The position numbers and the translations under genes were made by a program. 20,786 nt of DNA from Lachnospiraceae bacterium (GTDB taxonomy: Bacteria; Bacillota; Clostridia; Lachnospirales; Lachnospiraceae): NCBI GenBank assembly GCA_017961385.1, contig JAGCXJ010000309.1, forward strand, positions 1 through 20,786. Reading direction: 5' to 3'. Position 1 is the stretch's first letter; the number at the start of each line of letters is the position of its first letter. The notes beneath the pieces were generated by a model. The model was not told the DNA's origin. It saw nothing but the letters and a program-made list of their open reading frames with translations, and made no database searches. This document shows positions 15,118 through 20,786 of the stretch, piece after piece.

Positions 15118-16290
15118 CTATACCAGCCATCCTGTGTATTCTTTGGAATCAAATTCTTCCTCTATTCCTGTCAGTTTATATTCGGGTATTATGAAATGGA
15201 TGCTGAATCCTGCATTCTTAAGTGTTTCATATTTATCGATCAGATCCCGTTTCCTGTAGTTTGATATGATTATATATTCCACAGGATCCTTGCTAGCCGT
15301 AACCCTCTCATCCAAAAGCTTTGTAAATGATGCCGGCGCCTGGGCGGTATTGAGTCTGGCCAGTGCCACCTCGATAGAACGTATATGAGCCATATCCGCT
15401 CCGGCATCGATAGCGGGACACTCCATCTGCTTAGGACTCTTGTCACCATGTCCTCGTCTTCCTGCTTTCTCAGAGTGATTCATATCAACTGATACATCTA
15501 TGCCGTTTGTATACATCGCAGTAGGGATATGTTCCGTGACATAGTATGAAGCAAGATGTGATGTGATCTTTATAGCCCACTCCACAACATCCTCCGCATG
15601 CTGCATGCCGTTGGCTTCAACGTTTAAGAGCAGTACCACCTTTTTGGAAAATGTCGTGTTATATGTATTTACCAGCAATGATCCGTGTCTGGCCGTTGTC
15701 TTCCAGTTTATGCTGTGCATGCTGTCATAAGGCTGATAATCCCTTATGCCTGCAAATGTAAAGGGATCCTCATTGATATGAAGATTCTTTTCTATATCGC
15801 CCAAAAGATCATTGACACTCGTAGGAACGTCTTCATGCGCTATATGTCCCGGAAGGACACATACGCTCGCTTCATGTACCCTGGTATCTATCATCTTTGC
15901 ATCCATAAAAAAGGAACGGCAGATAACATCCATGTTCTCCATATGGAAAAAGCCCCTGTGACTGCACACGAACGGATAGGTCCTTGTGATCTTCTGCAGC
16001 GGCATAACGGTAAAAAACTCGTTTCTGTAGTAACGGTCTGTTACCTTTGTATTTTCCTGTCTTTCAAACAAAAATGTCCTTGTGATCGAAAACTTCACCT
16101 GGAGTATGGGAAGCGGAAGATATTTCCTGTTGGTAATGATCTCCTCGAGCACGTTATTCTCATCTTCATACAGTATTTCTCTGTCAAAGGAGATACTGAC
16201 ATCAAGATTCTTGTTCCATAGCTTCCTGTATACAAATCTCTGTATGAAAAAGATCACACCCGCAAGGACAAATGCGATCAGTAATTTCAT
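15118..16290 (-). CDS. DUF58 domain protein
   Basis: A 390-residue protein with an N-terminal membrane anchor (about 3-20), an extracellular-type beta region (about 30-150) and the DUF58 signature at 175-211: DPFTFAGIRDYQPYDSMHSINWKTTARHGSLLVNTYN. The C-terminal part resembles a von Willebrand A-type fold. DUF58 proteins are encoded next to MoxR ATPases across bacteria and are thought to be their clients or partners in envelope assembly. Its ATG overlaps the MoxR stop (ATGA), with GAGG 7 bases upstream. Confidence 0.88.
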   Translation of the reverse strand: MKLLIAFVLAGVIFFIQRFVYRKLWNKNLDVSISFDREILYEDENNVLEEIITNRKYLPLPILQVKFSITRTFLFERQENTKVTDRYYRNEFFTVMPLQKITRTYPFVCSHRGFFHMENMDVICRSFFMDAKMIDTRVHEASVCVLPGHIAHEDVPTSVNDLLGDIEKNLHINEDPFTFAGIRDYQPYDSMHSINWKTTARHGSLLVNTYNTTFSKKVVLLLNVEANGMQHAEDVVEWAIKITSHLASYYVTEHIPTAMYTNGIDVSVDMNHSEKAGRRGHGDKSPKQMECPAIDAGADMAHIRSIEVALARLNTAQAPASFTKLLDERVTASKDPVEYIIISNYRKRDLIDKYETLKNAGFSIHFIIPEYKLTGIEEEFDSKEYTGWLV

Positions 16291-17243
16291 TTAAAATCCT
16301 CGCTGGGTACGCTTATGCGATCAAGAAGTGCATTGACGATCTGTCTCTTGCCCTCGTAATCGGTAGCGGAGTGGAAAAGCATCCTGTGTGTGAGAACGCA
16401 TACCGCTAACTGTTTTATATCCTCCGGAATGACATAATCCCTTCCCTTAGTCAGAGCATGAGCCTTAACAACAGTCTGAAGTGAAAGCGCTGCTCTGGGG
16501 CTTGCTCCGATAAGAATCGCAGCATCTTTTCTTGTTGCCTGCATGATGTCAACGATGTATTTTACAAGATCGGGATGAATCTTTACCGTCTTTGCCATTT
16601 CTTTCATGTCTTCGACATCTCCTGTCGAAATGACCGGACTTATATCAGACATCGGATCAGATGATGTGAATCTTTCGAGCATGGCAGTCTCCTCTTCGGG
16701 AGTAGGAAATCCCATGGACAGCTGCATGGTAAATCTGTCAAGCTGGGCCTCGGGAAGCGGAAATGTACCGGCAGTTTCGATCGGATTCTGAGTCGCTATG
16801 ACCATGAATGGATTGCCGAGCAAACGGCTTACACCGTCAACCGTGACCTGTCTTTCCTGCATGGCTTCAAGCAGAGCCGACTGTGTTCTGGGTGTCGCTC
16901 TGTTTATCTCATCAGCCAACAGGATATTTGTCATAATAGGACCTTCTACAAAAGTGAATGCGTCTTCCTTCTGGCTGTATATATTCAGTCCTGTGATATC
17001 CGCCGGCAAAAGATCCGGTGTAAACTGGATCCTTGAAAATTTTCCGTCAATTGAAGACGCCATGACTTTTGCCAGTGTTGTCTTTCCTGTTCCCGGAGTA
17101 TCTTCCAAAAGCACATGTCCTCCGGCTATAAGCGTAGTTATGACAAGATCTATGGTCTTTTCATTCCCGATTATCACCTTTTTGATATTGCTCCTTAGAG
17201 CATCGATTCTGTTTTTTGCCTCATCAAATGTTTTTACTGACAT
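16287..17243 (-). CDS. MoxR-family AAA+ ATPase
   Basis: A 318-residue ATPase of the MoxR family, chaperone-like proteins that help assemble or activate envelope and metal-enzyme complexes. Walker A is LEDTPGTGKTT (46-56), Walker B ILLADEINR (107-115), then TPRTQSALLEAMQERQVTVDG, the sensor-1 stretch VIATQNPIETAGTFPLPEAQLDRF, and sensor-2 ASPRAALSL near 248-256. Full length for the family. GGGGG lies just upstream of the ATG. It starts 2 bases after the DUF3021 gene and overlaps DUF58 by 4 bases. Confidence 0.95.
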   Translation of the reverse strand: MSVKTFDEAKNRIDALRSNIKKVIIGNEKTIDLVITTLIAGGHVLLEDTPGTGKTTLAKVMASSIDGKFSRIQFTPDLLPADITGLNIYSQKEDAFTFVEGPIMTNILLADEINRATPRTQSALLEAMQERQVTVDGVSRLLGNPFMVIATQNPIETAGTFPLPEAQLDRFTMQLSMGFPTPEEETAMLERFTSSDPMSDISPVISTGDVEDMKEMAKTVKIHPDLVKYIVDIMQATRKDAAILIGASPRAALSLQTVVKAHALTKGRDYVIPEDIKQLAVCVLTHRMLFHSATDYEGKRQIVNALLDRISVPSEDFK

Positions 17244-17245
17244 TT

Positions 17246-17632
17246 TTACCCCCTGCTGTTTATCTTATTGTTTATATATTCTATGTCTTTTTTTATCATG
17301 AAGCTGTCAAGAAAATATGCCATGACAAGCACTGCTCCCACATAGATAAACGCCATCCAGAAGTTGCTTAGATAAAACCATCCTACTATAAATCCGAACA
17401 GCATTACAACACCGGATATCGCAAAGTATTTAACAACATAGCTCATAATGACAGATACAGTCAGATAGTCATCGAAAAAATTGTTTATTATCGATATGAT
17501 CAATGCCAGCAAAAACAGCTGAAGTATCAGTTTTATCTCATCCGTAACACCTGACCATATGATGGAAATGGCAAATACCGCAAGTATCATGAGCGATGCC
17601 AGTATGCATGTATCTTTTAGAATCTTTTTCAT
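17246..17632 (-). CDS. DUF3021 family membrane protein
   Basis: A small four-helix membrane protein typically encoded right after a LytTR regulator, as here. Hydrophobic segments fall near 8-26, 34-50, 60-85 and 90-110, and the tail is charged. I place the start at the ATG at 17632 (128 residues, MKKILKDTC) because AAAGG lies 9 bases upstream. The in-frame TTG at 17641 lies directly against that site with no room for initiation. With this start the gap after the LytTR gene is 5 bases. The pair is thought to act as a regulator plus membrane modulator; this is family context, not shown here. Confidence 0.8.
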   Translation of the reverse strand: MKKILKDTCILASLMILAVFAISIIWSGVTDEIKLILQLFLLALIISIINNFFDDYLTVSVIMSYVVKYFAISGVVMLFGFIVGWFYLSNFWMAFIYVGAVLVMAYFLDSFMIKKDIEYINNKINSRG

Positions 17633-17637
17633 TTTGA

Positions 17638-18072
17638 TCAACCTTTAAAAACTCTTTTTATATCTTTTAAGTACTTTCTTGAAACGATCAGCATCTCGTC
17701 ATTATCAAGGACCGCCTCCAGATGACTGTTCTTTACCTGTCTTATCTGCTTTAGATGATCCGTATTCATGATGCATGTCCTTGATATCCTTACTAACTGA
17801 GTGCCTGATATGATGCTTTCCAGCTGCGGCATTGTACTGTCAAAGCGGTAAACATCGCTTTTTGTATAGATGAAAAGCTTTCGTTCAACATTTTCGATGT
17901 AATACACATCTGAAAGTTCGATCCTTATCTGTTTATCATCATCATAGGCGCTGAATCTAAGATCCAGACTGTTTATCTTTTGTATCAGTCTCATCGTTGA
18001 TTCATTGTATTCGGGATATTCAATTGTAACAGTCAGGGGTTTACCCTCTACCTGTCTTGTTATGATCTGCAT
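17638..18072 (-). CDS. LytTR-family DNA-binding regulator
   Basis: A 144-residue protein without a receiver domain. Its LytTR DNA-binding domain spans about 43-142: IELSDVYYIENVERKLFIYT, a mid-segment MPQLESIISGTQLVRISRTCIMN, and EMLIVSRKYLKDIKRVFKG. The N-terminus is a short beta element. The ATG has GAGG 7 bases upstream and overlaps the end of the serine hydrolase gene by 32 bases, so the start looks real. Stand-alone LytTR proteins with DUF3021 partners are common in Firmicutes, often autoregulatory. As part of the long run it may control its own operon, but no direct-repeat target was recognised. Confidence 0.9.
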   Translation of the reverse strand: MQIITRQVEGKPLTVTIEYPEYNESTMRLIQKINSLDLRFSAYDDDKQIRIELSDVYYIENVERKLFIYTKSDVYRFDSTMPQLESIISGTQLVRISRTCIMNTDHLKQIRQVKNSHLEAVLDNDEMLIVSRKYLKDIKRVFKG

Positions 18073-19396
18073 TATTCTTCCTCAAAAACAGCCTTATGCA
18101 AATATGTACTATATCGGTACATATCATGATCATCCCTCCCAAAAGGCTTGCAGGAGCCCATATAAACAGGATTTCCCTTAGCGGAGCTGAAAAAATAACC
18201 GGAAACAGAATGATCATTGTAAAAAGTAAAAGAGCAAGAACTGTCACCGCTAAAATCAGGATATTCTTTTTTCGTATCCAAAAGACGGATGCAAAAAGAA
18301 TGATGCCAACAAGAGTAACACATGTAAAGACTATATCAAACACCGTCCAGACATCGTTTGAGACCATACCGTGCTCCCTGCCTTTTACTATATCAATAAT
18401 ACCATTACACAGGCTGTCTGTGGAAGCCGAAACATTCAGATTTGTCAAAACACAGACACCTGTATCATCCTTATCTGAAAACACTATCCTGGATGAATAG
18501 TTAGGTGTTCCTCCGGAATGACCTGTCACATCATCAAATCTCTCCCAGCCCGAATAGTAGTCTCCTTTATCTGACAATCTGCTCTTGATGTTATCAACAG
18601 CTGACTTAAGCTGAGGTGAAACATCTGCTCCGTCAGTCCAAATATCGATCCACCTGCTCATATCCTTTGCATCTGAATAGAAATATCCTGCCGGAATGCT
18701 CGCTTTTTTCACAGGAATATCATATTCAAAAGTATTACGATAAATCAGTCTTTCTCCTTCTATGACATTGCCGCTTTCAGAAGGAAATCCTACATATGTA
18801 TTATTGAGCCCAAGAGGCTTGAGTATCTCATTTTCCATGTATTCGTGGTATGTTCTTTTCGATACTTTTTCAATTATCGCCCCGAGTATATTGTAATTTG
18901 CATTAGAATATGCGTACTCGCTTCCGGGCATGCTCTTAAGGCTCTTTCCGCTCATGCCATAGACCCATTCACTTAACGTCATATTTTCTGAGGCGCTCGG
19001 ATAATCCTTTTCGCTGTTTGTAAACCCGCTTCTTTGCCTCATAAGATCATCAATTGTTATATCTACCTTCTTTCCATTGTAATAAGCTTCAAATCCCGGT
19101 ATGAGATCTGAAACAGTGTCATCTTTGGACAAAAGTCCTTCAACCATCATCTTTTCAACGGCAAGTCCGGTAAAAGCCTTTGTCATCGAACCTATCTGGT
19201 ACAGACTGTCCTTGTCGCCGTAAAATGATGCTTTTCCTTTTTCATAGACAACCACGCTCACACTGTCACAGCAGGTCTTATCCTTAAACTCAAGGATCAT
19301 ATCCTCGATCGGATCAGCACTTTCTGCCTTTGCTCCTATGCTAAAGCAGACAGATATCATGATCATCATTATAACTGCGATTATCTTTTTACTCAT
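18041..19396 (-). CDS. Membrane-anchored serine hydrolase, beta-lactamase/PBP-like
   Basis: A 451-residue protein. A signal peptide (1-24, MSKKIIAVIMMIMISVCF...GAKAES) leads to an extracellular serine hydrolase domain of the class C beta-lactamase / DD-peptidase fold: SMTK (70-73, nucleophile Ser and Lys), YSN (163-165) and HSGG (293-296, in place of KTG). Three hydrophobic segments (about 348-374, 378-403, 408-438) and a basic tail follow, so the C-terminus is held in the membrane. Likely roles are peptide or ester hydrolysis on the cell surface; a resistance role is not shown. The ATG has GGAGGG 8 bases upstream. It is the first gene of the long minus-strand run and overlaps the LytTR gene by 32 bases. 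Confidence 0.88.
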   Translation of the reverse strand: MSKKIIAVIMMIMISVCFSIGAKAESADPIEDMILEFKDKTCCDSVSVVVYEKGKASFYGDKDSLYQIGSMTKAFTGLAVEKMMVEGLLSKDDTVSDLIPGFEAYYNGKKVDITIDDLMRQRSGFTNSEKDYPSASENMTLSEWVYGMSGKSLKSMPGSEYAYSNANYNILGAIIEKVSKRTYHEYMENEILKPLGLNNTYVGFPSESGNVIEGERLIYRNTFEYDIPVKKASIPAGYFYSDAKDMSRWIDIWTDGADVSPQLKSAVDNIKSRLSDKGDYYSGWERFDDVTGHSGGTPNYSSRIVFSDKDDTGVCVLTNLNVSASTDSLCNGIIDIVKGREHGMVSNDVWTVFDIVFTCVTLVGIILFASVFWIRKKNILILAVTVLALLLFTMIILFPVIFSAPLREILFIWAPASLLGGMIMICTDIVHICIRLFLRKNNADHNKTGRG

Positions 19397-19446
19397 AAAA
19401 ATATCCCTCCATGTTTCTTAACAGAATCATAGAGGAATACATGATC

Positions 19447-19476
19447 ATTATCCATATATGCATACAGAAGATGCAA
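19447..19476 (-). promoter_or_regulatory. Weak candidate promoter of the serine hydrolase gene
   Basis: On the minus strand GATAAT (19452-19447) matches the -10 consensus at 5 of 6 bases. TTGCAT (19476-19471) stands 18 bases upstream and matches only three bases of TTGACA. It sits in the 101-base gap before the serine hydrolase ATG, the largest gap on this strand. Confidence 0.35.
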
Positions 19477-19497
19477 TTTTAGATACATATAATGCAT

Positions 19498-19962
19498 TTA
19501 AAGTGACATCACATATATCTGACACGGATTGGCCTCATCCCATATCTGAGGGATGACCTCAAATTCCTTGAATCCGCATGCCAGATAAAACCTGTTTGTT
19601 ATGTCATAATCTTCATACATGCCCATCTGAACAGTCTTTACCTGAAAGAAGGAATATCCTTTCTGTCTGGCAATTGATCTGGCTTCATCAACCAGTGCCC
19701 TTCCTGCACCTGTTCTGTGACATTTTTTCAAGACTCCCATTACAGCCAGTTCAACAGTATCCTTTCCCGTTTCCTTAAGGCATAGAAATCCTACTGTTTC
19801 ACCTTCTTTTTTTGCGGCAAGAAATATCCATTCTGTGCTGTCTGAAATATACTGTTCTCTGCTCTCCTTTACCTCAAACCACTCAGTCAGATCTTCAAGT
19901 ATCGTTCGTGCTGTACGCTGTTTTTCTTCTTTATCTGTTAACTGTTCTATACTTATGCTCAT
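19498..19962 (-). CDS. GNAT-family N-acetyltransferase
   Basis: A 154-residue acetyltransferase. Motif A holds the acetyl-CoA pyrophosphate loop CHRTGAGRAL (81-90), after the strand VELAVMGVLKK. The strand EWIFLAAKKEGETVGFLCLKE precedes it, and YDITNRFYLACGFKEFEV (about 118-135) is the usual C-terminal motif with the Tyr that acts as general acid in many members. The substrate cannot be told. The start lies 4 bases after the lipoprotein gene, whose last codons (GGAGAA) provide the ribosome binding site. Confidence 0.9.
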   Translation of the reverse strand: MSISIEQLTDKEEKQRTARTILEDLTEWFEVKESREQYISDSTEWIFLAAKKEGETVGFLCLKETGKDTVELAVMGVLKKCHRTGAGRALVDEARSIARQKGYSFFQVKTVQMGMYEDYDITNRFYLACGFKEFEVIPQIWDEANPCQIYVMSL

Positions 19963-19966
19963 TTTC

Positions 19967-20635
19967 CTATTCTCCTATATCAAATATGCTTTTTATCAGA
20001 TCTTCACATCTTTTATCATCATATGACATCACGCTCACTGAAAGATTATAATCATTTTCTCCGTAGATCACGCTCGCGAAATATCTTTTCTCGCCCTTAT
20101 AAGTATAATCGGCATCCGTCTGGTAATATTTTGTTCCGTCAATATCAATGGTCTTCATCTCAAAGCTGTCATATGAACTCCCGGCTACCTTGTCAACAAG
20201 TGCATATGCTGCTTGTTTTTCCTCTTCACTTCTGTTGTCATAGCGTCCACTGATCTTATATACAAGTTTTATCGTGATCATCTCCGGATTATCAAGATCA
20301 TTATTGTTTGCCATGAAAACAAGGGGATCATTTTCAGATTTTGCAAGCTTCATCAGCATTTCATCTGTATACTGGGCTTCACTCAGATCACTGTCCTTTG
20401 CAAGTTCTTCCATTGGATAGATATGCCATTCATCCGGCAGATCAAAACTTATTCCGTAGAAGCTGTTTGTATATGTATGATCCTTTACTTCTCCTCTGTC
20501 AAACTCAATATCGACAGTTTCTTCATCTGCCGATAAAACGCTTTCATCATTTTTCCCTTTTTGGCTTCCATTGCATCCGGATAACGCAAACAGCATCAAT
20601 CCGGCCATAACGATGCATATAATCCTCTTTTTCAA
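19967..20635 (-). CDS. Lipoprotein of unknown function (TTG start)
   Basis: The start is taken as TTG at 20635 (222 residues). AAGGAG lies 7 bases upstream, and the protein then begins with a clean lipoprotein signal peptide, MKKRIICIVMAGLMLFALSGC, with lipobox LSGC and Cys21. An upstream in-frame ATG at 20656 has no spaced ribosome binding site. The remaining sequence starts with a polar stretch (GSQKGKNDESV), then a compact beta-rich domain beginning YTNSFYGISFDLPDEWHIY. A related pattern occurs in surface lipoproteins of Lachnospiraceae, but I do not recognise the family. It is translated after the TraX-like gene at a gap of 17 bases and ahead of the GNAT gene at 4. Confidence 0.75.
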   Translation of the reverse strand: MKKRIICIVMAGLMLFALSGCNGSQKGKNDESVLSADEETVDIEFDRGEVKDHTYTNSFYGISFDLPDEWHIYPMEELAKDSDLSEAQYTDEMLMKLAKSENDPLVFMANNNDLDNPEMITIKLVYKISGRYDNRSEEEKQAAYALVDKVAGSSYDSFEMKTIDIDGTKYYQTDADYTYKGEKRYFASVIYGENDYNLSVSVMSYDDKRCEDLIKSIFDIGE

Positions 20636-20647
20636 CGCAATTCTCCT
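20633..20647 (-). promoter_or_regulatory. Ribosome binding site deciding a TTG start
   Basis: Minus-strand AAGGAG, a 7-base spacer and TTG. It sets the lipoprotein start at 20635, giving a standard signal peptide. The ATG upstream at 20656 would add 7 residues ahead of it and has no spaced Shine-Dalgarno sequence. Confidence 0.7.
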
Positions 20648-20652
20648 TATGA

Positions 20653-20786
20653 TCATCCTACTGCCGTCTTGATCAGATATATGATCATGATATGCAGAGG
20701 ATAGAATATATAGAAAAACCATTTATGGAATGCAGCTCTGCTTCCGGGCTCTCCGTTATAGCAAAACGTAAACAGGAAAGGCACCA
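20653..20786 (-). CDS. TraX-family membrane protein, C-terminal 43 residues (cut by window edge)
   Basis: Reading from 20784 down to the TGA at 20655-20653 gives an open frame running in from outside the window. It contains YNGEPGSRAAFHKWFFYIFYPLHIMIIYLI. The pattern NGxxG, then KxFFYxFYPLH and a hydrophobic helix, is typical of the C-terminus of the TraX family. That family covers conjugal-transfer-type acetyltransferase-like membrane proteins that are widespread on Firmicutes chromosomes, so this does not by itself signal a mobile element. The other two frames on this strand stop or look random. It is the upstream neighbour of the lipoprotein gene. Confidence 0.7.
   Translation of the reverse strand, partial: VPFLFTFCYNGEPGSRAAFHKWFFYIFYPLHIMIIYLIKTAVG

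Noticed and set aside
17638..17641. Four-base overlap (TTGA) between LytTR and DUF3021 genes.
   Set aside because: The TTG at 17641 abuts the ribosome binding site directly; the ATG at 17632 is properly spaced and gives a 5-base gap.
18072..18323. 83-codon minus-strand frame inside the serine hydrolase gene.
   Set aside because: It is an alternative frame of the well-supported hydrolase membrane region, without a proper start site or recognisable protein.
18041..19396. Serine hydrolase as an antibiotic-resistance beta-lactamase.
   Set aside because: It has SMTK, YSN and HSGG motifs but also a membrane tail and a housekeeping-like operon place. Such proteins are mostly peptidases or esterases; resistance is not supported.
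20653..20786. TraX-like fragment as a sign of a conjugative element.
   Set aside because: TraX-family proteins are common on chromosomes, and no integrase, relaxase, att site or repeat is seen.
1..20786. tRNA, rRNA, CRISPR, IS or phage features.
   Set aside because: No cloverleaf, repeat-spacer, transposase or phage gene was recognised by eye; small RNAs cannot be excluded without a covariance search.

Overview
The window looks like chromosome of a low-to-mid GC Gram-positive anaerobe of the Clostridia, most likely a Lachnospiraceae member. This is an inference from gene content and style: a dnaX-ybaB-recR cluster, DUF4317 and DUF5711-type proteins, a LytTR/DUF3021 pair, an XRE regulator with a membrane tail, strong AGGAGG-type ribosome binding sites, and dense co-directional operons with 1-30 base gaps. 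No rRNA, tRNA, CRISPR array, insertion sequence or phage gene is visible.

Layout. Bases 1-328 are an AT-rich regulatory region without a gene. It leads to one plus-strand gene (329-1318), a membrane-anchored XRE-type regulator. A 13-bp perfect hairpin (1323-1351) separates it from everything else, which lies on the minus strand. Reading the minus strand in transcription order: (a) the end of a TraX-family membrane protein cut by the right edge, a lipoprotein with a probable TTG start, and a GNAT acetyltransferase; (b) a long, tightly packed run from about 19.4 kb to 8.1 kb: membrane-anchored serine hydrolase, LytTR regulator, DUF3021 protein, MoxR ATPase, DUF58 protein, a TgpA-like membrane protein without a transglutaminase domain, LarB, LarC, DUF4317 protein, MurL-like epimerase and a MurD-type ligase; (c) a second run from a good promoter at 8051-8079: 6-phosphofructokinase, DnaX, YbaB, RecR, aldose 1-epimerase, DUF5711-type protein, CvpA-like protein and a YgjV-like small membrane protein, ending at the shared hairpin.

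The most notable content is the overlapping pair at 8095-10610. The first gene has the motifs of MurL, the ATP-dependent epimerase that inverts the terminal L-Glu of UDP-MurNAc-L-Ala-L-Glu. The second is a short MurD-type ligase whose amino-acid-binding motifs differ from ordinary MurD, as expected for MurD2, which adds L-Glu. Together they predict a route to D-Glu in peptidoglycan that does not need glutamate racemase. The route is described in Xanthomonas; finding it in a clostridial operon is worth following up. Upstream in the same run, LarB and LarC (the latter with a 20-histidine segment built on a 42-bp tandem repeat) point to nickel-pincer cofactor synthesis, but LarE and LarA are not in the window.

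Other points of interest are a DnaX slippery heptamer in the correct frame, unusual substrate-site residues in the phosphofructokinase, start-codon corrections for four genes, and palindromes at two promoters.
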